Notes: a model not told the origin generated them from the sequence alone. Shown: positions 43,349-52,610, counted from the first letter of the stretch. The stretch is DNA of 64,000 bases from Shimia_B sp038528385 (GCA_038528385.1 JBCBET010000009.1:74553-138552); one strand, 5' to 3'. Translations and numbers: made by a program.

Positions 43349-45064
43349 ATGACCGAGCCCGTCCTCTCCATCCGCAACGTCACTGTGGATATCCCCACGC
43401 GCCACGGCCTCTTTCAGCCGGTCCAGAACGTCTCCTACGACATCCGCCCCGGCGAAATTCGGGGCGTTGTGGGCGAGTCAGGCGCCGGCAAATCCATGAC
43501 TGGCAACGCCGTCATCGGCCTCCTCGACCCGCCCGCGCGCATCGCCGAGGGCGAGGTCTGGCTGAACGGGCGGCGGATCGACGGGCTCGACGCCGAGGAA
43601 AAGCGCGCGATCCGCGGCAAAGAGATCGCGATGATCTTCCAGGACCCGCTCACGTCCCTTAATCCGCTCTTCACGGTGGGTCAGCAGCTCGTGGAGACGA
43701 TCCAGCTCCATCTCGGGCTCTCGGCGTCTGACGCGAAGACGCGCGCGATCGAGCTTTTGGATCGCGTGCGCATCCCGAACCCTGCCGAGCGTTTCGATCA
43801 GTATCCCCACCAGTTCTCCGGCGGCATGCGCCAGCGCGTGGTCATCGCGCTCGCGCTCTGCTCGGAGCCATCGGTGATCGTGGCCGATGAGCCGACCACG
43901 GCGCTCGATGTCAGCATCCAGGCGCAGGTGCTCGATCTCATCAAGGAGCTCGCGCGCGAGCGGCAGGTGGGGGTCATCCTCGTCACCCACGACATGGGCG
44001 TCATCGCCGAAACGACCGACGAGGTCACGGTGATGTATGCGGGCCGGGTGGTGGAGCAGGGCACCACGGCGCAGATCCTCGGCGCGCCAAGCCATGACTA
44101 CACGAAGAGCCTCATCGCCGCCGTCCCGCGCCCGCAGGTCAAGCTCCACCGCTTCCCGCAGGTGAGCTATGGCGGCCGCGAGACGACCTTCAAGATCGAG
44201 GACCTCGCGCGCAACTGGGGTCGCTCCACGGCCTCGAAGTCTGGCACGCTCCTCGAGGTCGAGGGGCTCACCAAACGCTTCCTGTCCAAGGGCTCGCTCC
44301 TCCCATCGCGGCGCGAATACTTCACCGCCGTGGACGATGTGAGTTTCGACATCAAGGACGGCGAGGTTTTCGGCCTCGTGGGCGAGTCGGGCTCGGGCAA
44401 GTCCACCGTCGCGCGGATGATCGCCACGCTCTACCCCGTGGATGGCGGCAAGATCACCTTCGACGGGGAGGAGATGACGGCCCTCGATGCCGCGGGCCTC
44501 GCGCGCTACCGACGCCAGATCCAGATGATCTTCCAGGACCCGTTCTCATCGCTCAATCCGCGCATGTCGGTGGGCGATATCGTGGCAGAGCCGCTCATCC
44601 ATCACAAGCTCCTGGCGCGAAACGAGGTGGGCCCGCGGGTGCGCGAACTGCTCGACCGGGTGGGGCTCGCCTCGGACGCGCACCGAAAGTATCCGCACGA
44701 GTTCTCCGGCGGCCAGCGGCAGCGGATCTCCATCGCGCGGGCGCTCGCCACGCAGCCGCGGTTCCTCATCTGCGACGAACCCACCTCGGCGCTCGATGTC
44801 TCCATCCAGGCACAGATTCTCAACATTCTGAAGGACTTGCAGGAGCATCTCGGCCTCACCATGCTCTTCATCTCCCACGATCTGCCGGTGGTGCGTCAGA
44901 TGTGCGACCGGGTGGGCGTCATGCGCCAGGGCAAGCTGGTGGAGATGCAGGAGACCGGCGCGCTCTTCGAGAGCCCGCAATCGGACTACACGCGCGAGCT
45001 TCTAGAGCTCATGCCCCGGCTCGAGCGGCTCTCGGAGGAGGAGATCGCCGGGCTGCGCGCCTAG
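43349..45064 (+). CDS. Fused peptide-type ABC ATPase (DppD-DppF)
   Basis: The 571-residue protein carries two complete ATPase units, replacing separate DppD and DppF. Unit 1 (about 5-270) has GESGAGKSMTG, FSGGMRQRVVIA and VIVADEPTTALD. Unit 2 (about 300-560) has GESGSGKSTVAR, FSGGQRQRISIA and FLICDEPTSALD. ATG 43349 follows AAGGAG. It energises the two permeases; both binding proteins presumably share this complex. Its stop overlaps that of the convergent small secreted protein gene. Confidence 0.95.
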   Translation: MTEPVLSIRNVTVDIPTRHGLFQPVQNVSYDIRPGEIRGVVGESGAGKSMTGNAVIGLLDPPARIAEGEVWLNGRRIDGLDAEEKRAIRGKEIAMIFQDPLTSLNPLFTVGQQLVETIQLHLGLSASDAKTRAIELLDRVRIPNPAERFDQYPHQFSGGMRQRVVIALALCSEPSVIVADEPTTALDVSIQAQVLDLIKELARERQVGVILVTHDMGVIAETTDEVTVMYAGRVVEQGTTAQILGAPSHDYTKSLIAAVPRPQVKLHRFPQVSYGGRETTFKIEDLARNWGRSTASKSGTLLEVEGLTKRFLSKGSLLPSRREYFTAVDDVSFDIKDGEVFGLVGESGSGKSTVARMIATLYPVDGGKITFDGEEMTALDAAGLARYRRQIQMIFQDPFSSLNPRMSVGDIVAEPLIHHKLLARNEVGPRVRELLDRVGLASDAHRKYPHEFSGGQRQRISIARALATQPRFLICDEPTSALDVSIQAQILNILKDLQEHLGLTMLFISHDLPVVRQMCDRVGVMRQGKLVEMQETGALFESPQSDYTRELLELMPRLERLSEEEIAGLRA

Positions 45065-45498
45065 TCGAGCGGGAGCACCACGCCCAGCGTGACGATCCCG
45101 TCCACAGGAGTACCGTCCAAGGGGATGACCTGGGCAAAGACCGGCCCCTGCCGGAGCTGGAGCCCGAGCAGCGGCACGAAATCCCCCACGCGAAAATCGG
45201 TGATGGTCTCGGCATTGTCGTAATAGGCCAGCCCGCCAAAGGCCTGCGCCGCGCCTCCGGACCAGTCGAATAGGTCCACGGCCCCGGTAAGGGACGCCGA
45301 AGCCTCGCCGTAGGAATTGCGAAACGCGCCCACGGTGACGTCCACCTGACGGTCCCACGTGAGAAAGACCCCCGGCACGAAATCCTCGAACCCGTCCGCG
45401 CCCAGGTGATGCGCCCCAAGGAGGAGCGAGACGGCGTCGGGCCCCGCGGCAACAGGGGGCGCGCAGAGGGCGGCCCACAGGGCGAGAGCGTATTTCAT
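45061..45498 (-). CDS. Small secreted, beta-rich hypothetical protein
   Basis: The 145-residue protein starts with a signal peptide (MKYALALWAALCAPPVAAG). It continues with alternating hydrophobic/polar strands (GVFLTWDRQVDVTVGAFRNSYGEASASLTGAVDLF) that look like a small outer-membrane or periplasmic beta-barrel. The FRNSYG motif resembles small barrels of the PagP-like/lipid-A-modifier type, but I would not name a function. It is convergent with the fused ATPase gene. Confidence 0.65.
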   Translation of the reverse strand: MKYALALWAALCAPPVAAGPDAVSLLLGAHHLGADGFEDFVPGVFLTWDRQVDVTVGAFRNSYGEASASLTGAVDLFDWSGGAAQAFGGLAYYDNAETITDFRVGDFVPLLGLQLRQGPVFAQVIPLDGTPVDGIVTLGVVLPLD

Positions 45499-45564
45499 GA
45501 CTGCGCGGGCCTCGTAATTGGTTTTGCGGACGCTCTCGGAGAAATGTGGCCAAAAGGAGGCGGA

Positions 45565-46236
45565 TCAGCCCCCGAGCGGCACGCGCTCGAGGACCTCGAA
45601 ACGCCCGTCCTGTCGCTCGCCGCACAGGCTCACCGCGTCGATGACGAAGGGGCGGGGCAGGAGGGGCGCGAAGTGGCGCGACAGCACTTCGGCCACGGGG
45701 GCGGGATCCTCGAGCGGCCCGGTGAGGGTCATGTGAAACCGGAACTCCTCGAGCACGTAGGGGTAGCCCCATTGTGCGAGCAGCTCCTCCTGGTGGCGTG
45801 AGAGCCCCGCGGCCCGGCGCCGCGCCTCCTCCTCCTCCGTGAGCGGCGCGCGGAAGTGGTCGAAGTCCCGGACGCAATCGCCCGCCAGCGCGGAGAGCGC
45901 CTCGGACGGCCCCTCGGGGGTAAGGGCCAGGAAGCGGCCGAGGCGCGTGACACCCATCCCCGGTAGGGTCACGGGGGCGCGGGCGCCCCCAAAGGCGCGC
46001 AGATGCTCGGAGACCGCGGCACGCGAGGTCCCGGCCGCAAGGCGAAACGGAGCCTTCAGCGTTCCGTGGAAACCGTAGCGGCGGGGCCGCTCCGTGATCC
46101 GCGCGGCGTCGAGCCCGATCGCGGGATGGCCCCGCGCCTCCGCGCGCGCCGCGTCCCAGCCGAGCCAGGCCGCCGCGGCCTCGGCCAGGGGCCCGTCGGG
46201 GCAAGTGAAATAAAGCGCGTGGCGGCGATGGGTCAT
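45565..46236 (-). CDS. DUF1045 2H-phosphoesterase-like protein
   Basis: The 223-residue protein has the two HxT motifs of the 2H phosphodiesterase superfamily, GFHGTLKAPF (about residue 56) and RFHMTLTGPL (about residue 166), in the arrangement of DUF1045. That family is found near phosphonate (phn) genes and was proposed to act on ribose cyclic phosphates. No phn genes are in the window, so its role here is open. Confidence 0.83.
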   Translation of the reverse strand: MTHRRHALYFTCPDGPLAEAAAAWLGWDAARAEARGHPAIGLDAARITERPRRYGFHGTLKAPFRLAAGTSRAAVSEHLRAFGGARAPVTLPGMGVTRLGRFLALTPEGPSEALSALAGDCVRDFDHFRAPLTEEEEARRRAAGLSRHQEELLAQWGYPYVLEEFRFHMTLTGPLEDPAPVAEVLSRHFAPLLPRPFVIDAVSLCGERQDGRFEVLERVPLGG

Positions 46237-46312
46237 GGCGCGACGGTTTCACGGCCCGCGCCGGGAGAAAAGCGCGAAGTTTCCGGACCTCGTCCTGCCG
46301 CGGCGGGGGACA

Positions 46313-47104
46313 TTACGCGCCCGGCTCCCGCGTGGGACCCCGGTCGAGCCGGTGAATGCCGGGCGCGGTTTCGGGAAAACACTGCCGCACGAGCGGGTCG
46401 TGCCCCGGCACGATGAGGCCCGGACGCGAGGCGAGGCGGTGCAGCGTCTCGAACCCCGCCAGCATGTCCTCCACGTCCACGACGATGGGAAAGGGTTTTC
46501 GCGCGAACGCGTTCTCGTAGTAATGCGCGGCGTCTGAGGCGAGGCAGAGCCAGCCGGCCTCCGTGAGCACCCGCACGGCCTGCAGCCCCCGGGAATGCCC
46601 GCCGATCCGGTGCACGGTCACGCCCTCGGCGATCTCTCCCGCGCCCTCGTGAAAGATCACGCGCCCGGAATAGAGCCGCCTGACCGCCTCGCAGACATGG
46701 TCCGCCGTGAACGGCGCACGCAGCACACCGTGGCACATGCAGGGCCCCGTGGCATAGGCCATCTCGGCGGCCTGCAGATGCAGCGTGGCGTTGGGAAAAA
46801 GGTGGAGACCCCCGGCATGGTCATAATGGAGATGCGTGACGATGACCTCGTCCACCGTCTCCGCGGCGATGCCCAGCGGCCGGAGCGCCTCGCGGGGATC
46901 GATGGCGATGGGCCGGCCGCGCGCGGCGCCCTCCGCGGCGTCATAGCCGGTATCCACGAGGATGCGCCGCCCCTCCCTCTCCAGCACCCAGAGGAAGTAG
47001 TCCATGGCGTGGGGTGCATCGTGATCGTCGTCGAAGAGGAAGCTGTCGGCCCGCGTGCGGGCGTTGCGTTCCGCGTATTTGACGGCGTGGACGCGCCAGG
47101 TCAC
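46313..47104 (-). CDS. MBL-fold hydrolase (lactonase-like)
   Basis: The 263-residue metallo-beta-lactamase-fold protein has VTHLHYDHAGGLHLFP, GGHSRGLQAVRV, SDAAHYYEN and PGHDPLV, a pattern of the AHL-lactonase-like/N-acyl hydrolase group. A GTG start at 47104 is proposed because it overlaps the upstream TGA (GTGA) and gives VTWRVHAVKYAER as the N-terminus; no ATG is available there. It is the second gene of a two-gene unit with an ABM monooxygenase. Confidence 0.83.
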   Translation of the reverse strand: MTWRVHAVKYAERNARTRADSFLFDDDHDAPHAMDYFLWVLEREGRRILVDTGYDAAEGAARGRPIAIDPREALRPLGIAAETVDEVIVTHLHYDHAGGLHLFPNATLHLQAAEMAYATGPCMCHGVLRAPFTADHVCEAVRRLYSGRVIFHEGAGEIAEGVTVHRIGGHSRGLQAVRVLTEAGWLCLASDAAHYYENAFARKPFPIVVDVEDMLAGFETLHRLASRPGLIVPGHDPLVRQCFPETAPGIHRLDRGPTREPGA

Positions 47105-47391
47105 GGCCAGACATCCTCGTAGGTGCGGACATCCTTGGCCACGATCATGGAGGCCGTCGCCGCGTCGAAAGTCTTGAAATGCGCCGTGGCCAGATGCGCC
47201 TCGAAGGCCGCTCCGTCGTCGTAGAGTTCGTAGAGAAAGACCTCGCCGGGGCGGCCCCCATCGTGGCACACGTCAAAGCGTTTGCAGCCCGGCTCCTCGC
47301 GCAGGGACGCCGCCGCGTTCGGGCGGATAAGCTCAAGAAAATCAGTTAGTTTTCCGGGCGCAATCTCGAGAGTGACCACCACTGCAAACAT
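47101..47391 (-). CDS. Antibiotic biosynthesis monooxygenase-domain protein
   Basis: The 96-residue protein is a single ABM (ferredoxin-like) domain of the YgiN/quinol-monooxygenase kind: MFAVVVTLEIAPGKLTDFLELI, SLREEPGCKRFDVCHDGG, VFLYELYDDGAAFEAHLATAHF. Such dimeric proteins oxidise quinols or handle short-lived intermediates. ATG 47391 is preferred over a longer frame because it gives the domain's first strand exactly. It overlaps the MBL hydrolase start and diverges from the IPMDH-like gene. Confidence 0.85.
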   Translation of the reverse strand: MFAVVVTLEIAPGKLTDFLELIRPNAAASLREEPGCKRFDVCHDGGRPGEVFLYELYDDGAAFEAHLATAHFKTFDAATASMIVAKDVRTYEDVWP

Positions 47392-47471
47392 ATCGCGCTC
47401 CGCCTTGTCCCCGCCTGCCGTATCTCTTAGCGTATACATGATTTCTGCGCCAATGAGGCCCGAAGCATACC

Positions 47472-48545
47472 TTGCCAACACGGTTTTCAATCGCCGTCTT
47501 CGACGGAGACGGAGTCGGGCCGGAGGTCACCGCGCCGACGCTGGCGCTCTTGGACGCGCTGGGCTCTCCGTACCGGCTCGATTTCGAGAGGCTGCCCGCC
47601 GGGGCCAGCTGCTACGCCGAAACGGGGGAGGCGCTGCCGGAGGCGTCGCTCGCCAAGGCGCGGGAGGCCGATGCCATCCTCCTGTCGGCCATGGGACTGC
47701 CCCATATCCGCTACCCGGACGGGACCGAGATCGTGCCGCAGATCGACCTGCGCCTCGCCCTCGACCTCTACGCCGGGGTGCGGCCGGTGCGCATCGCGCC
47801 GGGCCAGCCGAGCCCGCTCAAGATCGCGGAGCGCCAGGCGCTCGATTTCGTCCTCGTCCGCGAAAGCACGGAGGGACTCTTTCACACCAAGGGCCGCGGC
47901 CTCGTCACCGACGACTACGCCGAGGAGACGCTGCGCCTCACCCGCGCGACGAGCGAGAAAGTCAGCCGCTTCGCCTTCACCCTCGCCCGGGCGCGCAAGG
48001 CTGCCGGTACGGGGCCCGGACGCGTGATGTGCGTGGACAAGGCCAATGTTTTCCGCGCCTTTGCTTGGTTCCGCGACATCTTCGACGGGGTGGCCACGGA
48101 GTTCGAGGATGTCACGGCGGAGCACGGCTATGTCGACGCCGTGGCGCTCTGGATGGTGGGCCAGCCGCAGCGTTTCGACGTGCTGGTGACCGAGAACATG
48201 TTCGGCGATATCCTGAGCGACCTCGGCGCGGGGCTCATGGGCGGGCTCGGCCTCGCCCCCTCCGCCGATATCGGCGACCGCCACGCCGTCTTTCAGCCCT
48301 GCCACGGCACAGCGCCCGACATCGCGGGCAAGGGCCTCGCCAATCCCATGGCCATGATCCTGTCGGCGGCCATGATGCTGCGCTGGCTCGGTGAGACCCG
48401 TGGCGAGGCCGCGGCCATCGCCGATGCCGCGCGCCTCGAACGCGCCGTGGACGCCGTCATCGCGGAGGGCCGGGTGCTCACCGGAGACCTGGGCGGCACG
48501 GCGGGCACCGAAGAGGTCGCTGCCGCCGTGCGCGCCGCGCTGTGA
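47472..48545 (+). CDS. Isocitrate/isopropylmalate-type dehydrogenase
   Basis: The 357-residue beta-hydroxyacid oxidative decarboxylase shows FDGDGVGPEVTAP, VRESTEGLFHTKG, CVDKANVFRAFAWF, ENMFGDILSDLGAGLMGGLGLAPS and HGTAPDIAGKGLANP, which are the substrate, metal and NAD sites. The catalytic-loop text is nearer tartrate dehydrogenase/IPMDH-like catabolic enzymes than LeuB. The start is TTG 47472, the only candidate that includes the first strand. The next gene overlaps it (GTGA), and a glycerate kinase follows, so a hydroxy-diacid route to glycerate is possible. Confidence 0.82.
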   Translation: MPTRFSIAVFDGDGVGPEVTAPTLALLDALGSPYRLDFERLPAGASCYAETGEALPEASLAKAREADAILLSAMGLPHIRYPDGTEIVPQIDLRLALDLYAGVRPVRIAPGQPSPLKIAERQALDFVLVRESTEGLFHTKGRGLVTDDYAEETLRLTRATSEKVSRFAFTLARARKAAGTGPGRVMCVDKANVFRAFAWFRDIFDGVATEFEDVTAEHGYVDAVALWMVGQPQRFDVLVTENMFGDILSDLGAGLMGGLGLAPSADIGDRHAVFQPCHGTAPDIAGKGLANPMAMILSAAMMLRWLGETRGEAAAIADAARLERAVDAVIAEGRVLTGDLGGTAGTEEVAAAVRAAL

Positions 48546-49531
48546 CGATGCTGCGCGTGGTGACGGTGGGCGCGGGATACTTCGCCGCCTTTCACCATGA
48601 CGCGTGGCGCAGGCACCCGCAGACGGAGCTCGTGGGCATCGTCGATGCCGACCCCGAGAAAGCGCCCGACTTCCCGAGCCTCACTGCGGCACTCGAGGCC
48701 GCGCCCGACATCATCGACATCGCCACGCCGCCGCCCTCCCACGCGGCCCTCGTGCGCGAGGCCCTCGCGGCAGGGCCCCGCGCGATCATCTGTCAAAAGC
48801 CCTTCACCACCTCCGCTGATGAGGCAAAGGCCCTCGCGGAGGACGCCGATGCGGCCGGTATCCCCCTGATCGTGCACGAAAATATCCGCTTCCAGCCCTG
48901 GTATCGCCGCATGAAGGAGATCATGGGCACGCTGGGCGACATCCACCAGCTCACTTTTCGCCTGCGCCCCGGCGACGGTCAGGGCCCGGAGGCCTATCTC
49001 GACCGCCAGCCCTATTTCCAGACCATGCCGCGCCTCCTCGTGCAGGAGACGGCGGTGCACTGGATCGACACGTTCCAATTCCTGCTCGGCCCGATCGAGG
49101 GGGTCTACGCCGATCTCCGGCACCTCAATCCCGCCGTGGCGGGAGAGGATGCAGGGCACATCATCTTCAGCTTCGCGGAGGGCCGGCGCGCGATCTTCGA
49201 CGGCGACCGGCACCTCGATCACGACACGGACGACCCGCGGCTGACCTTTGGCGAGGCGCTCCTTGAGGGCACGGAGGGCACGATCGCGCTCACCGGTGAT
49301 GGCACGCTCCTCCGGCGCGCATTTGGCGCGCGGGAGGCGCGCGTGGTCTTTCCGCCCAATGCGTGGCCGGGCTTTGCCGGGGACTGCGTCTACGCGCTCC
49401 AGGCCCATGTCGTCTCCGCGCTCCTGGGGCATGGCAGCTTCGAGAACGAGGCACGCGACTACGTGACCGTTCGGGAGATCGAGGAGGCGATCTACCGCTC
49501 GCACGCCGAAAAGCGCTGGGTGGCGACATGA
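48542..49531 (+). CDS. Gfo/Idh/MocA-family oxidoreductase
   Basis: The 329-residue NAD(P) oxidoreductase has the Rossmann start VVTVGAGYFAAFHHDAW, ICQKPFTTSADEAKALAE (the conserved QKP/EKP lysine) and a C-terminal substrate domain with VQETAVHWIDTFQFLLG (histidine at the active site). The GTG start overlaps the previous stop by four bases; ATG 48548 is an alternative. It probably works on a sugar acid or polyol in the same pathway as its neighbours. Confidence 0.87.
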   Translation: MTMLRVVTVGAGYFAAFHHDAWRRHPQTELVGIVDADPEKAPDFPSLTAALEAAPDIIDIATPPPSHAALVREALAAGPRAIICQKPFTTSADEAKALAEDADAAGIPLIVHENIRFQPWYRRMKEIMGTLGDIHQLTFRLRPGDGQGPEAYLDRQPYFQTMPRLLVQETAVHWIDTFQFLLGPIEGVYADLRHLNPAVAGEDAGHIIFSFAEGRRAIFDGDRHLDHDTDDPRLTFGEALLEGTEGTIALTGDGTLLRRAFGAREARVVFPPNAWPGFAGDCVYALQAHVVSALLGHGSFENEARDYVTVREIEEAIYRSHAEKRWVAT

Positions 49532-49592
49532 GCGGGAGAGGAGCGATCCGCGGGGCGCTGGCGCGCCTTCATAGGCCTCCGAGACCACATCA

Positions 49593-50816
49593 ATGCGCCT
49601 CTCCATGCCCCTGACCCTGCATGAAAAACGGGCAGCGGCCCTGTCGATCTTCCAGGCCGGCGTGGCGGCGGCGGATCCCCATGGCGCGGTGGACCGCGCG
49701 CTCACGCAAAAGGGGGTTGCGCCCGGCGCGACGATCATCGCCGTGGGCAAGGCCGCCATGCGCATGGCGGAGGCCGCGCTGGCGCGGGCGGCCGATCCGC
49801 GCGAGATCGTCATCGTCACCAATCCCGAGAACGCGCGCGACAGGACGGGGGCGCAGGTCTTCGCCGCCGCGCATCCCGTGCCGGATGCCGTGGGGCTCGC
49901 GGCGGCGGAGGCGGTGGAGGCGGCGCTGGGCCGGGCCGATCACGTGCTCGCGCTCCTCTCCGGCGGTGGATCGGCGTTGCTGCCCGCGCCGGCCAAGGGT
50001 CTGACCCTGGACGATAAAATCGAGGTGAACAGGGCGCTGCTCGCCTCCGGAGCCGACATCACGCAGATGAACCTCGTGCGCCAGGCGCTCTCCCGGCTGA
50101 AGGGGGGCGGCCTGCTGCGCGCGGCGGCACCGGCGCCGGTGCGGGCGCTCATCCTGTCGGACGTGGTGGGCGACGACCTCTCGACGATCGCCTCCGGGCC
50201 CACGGCGCCGCCCCTGGGTACCCGGGCGGAGGCGGCTGAGTTGCTGGTCGAACTGGGTCTCTGGGAGAAGGTGCCCGACGCCGTGCGCCGGCACCTCGAG
50301 GCGCCGGAAGAGGCGCGGGATGTGCAAGCGGCGGAGAACGAGCTCGTGGGCTCGAACACCGCCTCCGTCATGGCCATGGCGCGCGCGGCGCGGGACCACG
50401 GGATGCCCGTGCACATCCACACGCCGGCCCTGACGGGCGACGTGGAGGAGGCCGCGCGGCGGGTGGCGGGGACCACCGATCCCGGCATCCACCTCTTTGG
50501 CGGAGAGACGACGGTGACCCTGCGCGGCAAGGGGAAAGGCGGGCGAAATCAGGAGCTTGCCCTGCGCGTGGCGCTCCATCTCGGGCGCGGGGACTGGGTC
50601 TACCTGCAGGGCGGAACGGACGGGCGCGACGGGCCCACGGATGCCGCGGGCGGCCTCCTCGATGCCGAGCGGCTGGCAGCGATGCAGCGGACGGTCGATG
50701 TGCTCGCGATGCTGGACGACAACGACGCCTACCACGCTCTGAAAGCGGGCGACGCGCTGCTCATGACCGGCGCCACGGGCACGAATGCCGCCGATCTGGG
50801 CGTGCTGATCCGCTAG
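49593..50816 (+). CDS. gckA: Glycerate 2-kinase (DUF4147/MOFRL)
   Basis: The 407-residue protein is of the bacterial GckA/TtuD family, which phosphorylates D-glycerate to 2-phosphoglycerate. An N-terminal DUF4147 domain (ATIIAVGKAAMRMAEAAL, LLSGGGSALLPAPAKGLTL, QMNLVRQALSRLKGGGLLRAA, LSDVVGDDLSTIASGPTAP) is followed by the MOFRL domain (FGGETTVTLRGKGKGGRNQELAL, GGTDGRDGPTDAAGG). ATG 49605 (MPLTL) is a possible later start. It ends the three-gene plus-strand set and overlaps the 3' end of the convergent peroxidase gene by four bases. Confidence 0.9.
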   Translation: MRLSMPLTLHEKRAAALSIFQAGVAAADPHGAVDRALTQKGVAPGATIIAVGKAAMRMAEAALARAADPREIVIVTNPENARDRTGAQVFAAAHPVPDAVGLAAAEAVEAALGRADHVLALLSGGGSALLPAPAKGLTLDDKIEVNRALLASGADITQMNLVRQALSRLKGGGLLRAAAPAPVRALILSDVVGDDLSTIASGPTAPPLGTRAEAAELLVELGLWEKVPDAVRRHLEAPEEARDVQAAENELVGSNTASVMAMARAARDHGMPVHIHTPALTGDVEEAARRVAGTTDPGIHLFGGETTVTLRGKGKGGRNQELALRVALHLGRGDWVYLQGGTDGRDGPTDAAGGLLDAERLAAMQRTVDVLAMLDDNDAYHALKAGDALLMTGATGTNAADLGVLIR

Positions 50817-52120
50817 TCCACCGGGAGCCCCGAGTGGACCGTTTCCGGCCGTCCGAGGGGGCGGGTGAGGGCCGTCTCCCCGGTGAGCGCGTGGAGGAAA
50901 GCCTCGATATCCGCGAGCTCCGCATCGCTGAGCGCGATGCCCTCGAGATCGAGCGCCGCCTCCTGCCGAGCCATCTCCTGCGCGTCGGATTGTATCACGA
51001 AATCAATGGCTTCGAGCCATTCCGCGTCGGGCAGCCTGGCCATGGCGGGGACCCACGCGGCGCGGGCGGCGCGCGGGTCGCGGTGATGCTCGAGGATCCC
51101 GCGGAGCGTTGGGTAGGCCCCGTTATGCCCGTAGGGCGCGGTGAGCGCGACGTTGCGCAGGGACGGCGTGCGGAAGCGGTAGGCATCCTCCAGCCGGTCC
51201 GTCTCGCCCATGCGTCCCACGTCGCGGGGCATCGGATCGAACCGCCGCGTGCGCCCCGGCCCGAAGGCCGGCAGGCCCAGCGCGTGGAAATCCTGATCGG
51301 TGAAGAGCGCCCCCGCGTGGCAGACATTACACCCGGCCTTGCCGAAGAAAAGCTTACGGCCCCGTTCGGCGGCGGCGGGGAGCGGCGTGCCGTCCCGGAG
51401 CCAGGCGTCATAGGGGCTGTCGAAACTCTGCCATTCCGACCCGATGAAGGCGCCCAAAGCGTTGGCGATCTCCACGATCGTGACGTCCTCGGGCGACACA
51501 ACATGTGGGAAGGCCGCCACGAACATTTCGCCGTAATCCGGGATGGTGCGGACGCGCTTGGCCAGGATCGGCCAGGCGGCGTCGATCCGGTCGTGGACGG
51601 CCCCGGCGATCTCGTTCTCCTTCGGGTTTCCGGCCATCTCGAACTGCGCCGTCAGCGGCAGCAGGGCCTGCGCGGCGAGGATGGATGCCAGGCCCTGCGG
51701 CAGCCATTCTTCGGCGGGCGAATTGAAGCCGTTGCCGTAGATATCGTCGATGCTGAGCCGCCCGTCATGGAAGAGCACGCGGATATCCTTGTGCCCGAGG
51801 TTCCAGAGCGTGGGCGCCGAGCGGGGGATGCGCTTCTTGATGCGGTCCACGCCGGTGCCTGCCGTGCGCTCCGGGCCGAGCCCCACGCCGCCCTCGCCGA
51901 TGCCGAGGCTCAGGCCGTCACCGCCATGGAGCGTGTGATGGTGGCAGGTGCCGCAGGAAATATTGAGATTTCCTGAGAGAATCTTGTCGTAGAAGAGGAG
52001 CTGCCCGATCTTGGCTTGATCTTCGTCGACGGGCAGAAAATCATCCGAGGTGAGGGGCTCGCTCGCCAGTGCGGCGCCCGCGAGGAGCGAAAGGACGAGA
52101 CCATGAAGAAGCTTGCGATG
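50813..52120 (-). CDS. Di-haem cytochrome c peroxidase-like protein, start unclear
   Basis: The protein has two CxxCH haem sites, SCGTCHHHTLHGGDGLSLG and GCNVCHAGALFTD, with later LRNVALTAPYGHNGAYPTLRGILEHH. This is the CcpA/MauG family of periplasmic di-haem peroxidases. A fine signal sequence is encoded (KLLHGLVLSLLAGAALASEP, from about 52114). However, no ATG, GTG or TTG occurs in frame there or for some distance upstream; the nearest lies near 52528, inside the divergent neighbour. The coordinate given is therefore the start of the signal-like stretch, not a proven start codon. It may use a rare start or have lost expression. Confidence 0.75.
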   Translation of the reverse strand, partial: HRKLLHGLVLSLLAGAALASEPLTSDDFLPVDEDQAKIGQLLFYDKILSGNLNISCGTCHHHTLHGGDGLSLGIGEGGVGLGPERTAGTGVDRIKKRIPRSAPTLWNLGHKDIRVLFHDGRLSIDDIYGNGFNSPAEEWLPQGLASILAAQALLPLTAQFEMAGNPKENEIAGAVHDRIDAAWPILAKRVRTIPDYGEMFVAAFPHVVSPEDVTIVEIANALGAFIGSEWQSFDSPYDAWLRDGTPLPAAAERGRKLFFGKAGCNVCHAGALFTDQDFHALGLPAFGPGRTRRFDPMPRDVGRMGETDRLEDAYRFRTPSLRNVALTAPYGHNGAYPTLRGILEHHRDPRAARAAWVPAMARLPDAEWLEAIDFVIQSDAQEMARQEAALDLEGIALSDAELADIEAFLHALTGETALTRPLGRPETVHSGLPVD

Positions 52121-52579
52121 GCGCTTTCGCTTGTCTGCCTTTCGGCGCCCGCGGCCGCCGAGATCGAGGAGGCGCGCGACCTGATGGAGGCCGGCCGCTT
52201 CGAGGAGGCCTACGCCGCGTTTTGGCCCGCGGCGCGGTCGGGCAATGCCGATGCCGAGGAGCTCATCGGGGTGATGTACGCGCTGGGCCTCGGGGTGGAG
52301 CAGGACTACGTCCGCGCGTTCGAATGGTATCTGCGGTCGGCCATGAAGGGGCATCCGGGCGCGCAATCGGGCGTGGGCTGGTATTACGAGGTGGGGCTCG
52401 GCATGCCTGCGCCGGATCTGACGCGCGCCTATATGTGGTATGTCCTTTCGGCCATCGGGGGCGACCCGGACGCGGCGATTTCGAAGGAGGAGGTGGTCAA
52501 GAAAATGACCCCCGAGGAGATCGCCCATGCCGAAGCCTTAATCGATGATTACCGCGTCTGGATGTACCCGTTCCGCTGA
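52103..52579 (+). CDS. Secreted Sel1-repeat protein
   Basis: The 158-residue product has a signal peptide (MKKLAMALSLVCLSAPAAAE). Sel1-like repeats follow: DLMEAGRFEEAYAAFWPAARSGNADAEELIGVMY, then GVEQDYVRAFEWYLRSAMKGHPGAQSGVGWYY and the MPAPDLTRAYMWYVLSAIGG unit. Such alpha/alpha repeats bind other proteins; this one would act in the periplasm. Its first codons and ribosome site (AAGGACGAG) lie opposite the leader of the di-haem peroxidase, so the two 5' ends overlap. Confidence 0.82.
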   Translation: MKKLAMALSLVCLSAPAAAEIEEARDLMEAGRFEEAYAAFWPAARSGNADAEELIGVMYALGLGVEQDYVRAFEWYLRSAMKGHPGAQSGVGWYYEVGLGMPAPDLTRAYMWYVLSAIGGDPDAAISKEEVVKKMTPEEIAHAEALIDDYRVWMYPFR

Positions 52580-52610
52580 GCTTACCGGGCCGGGCGGTCA
52601 AAACAAGCGG

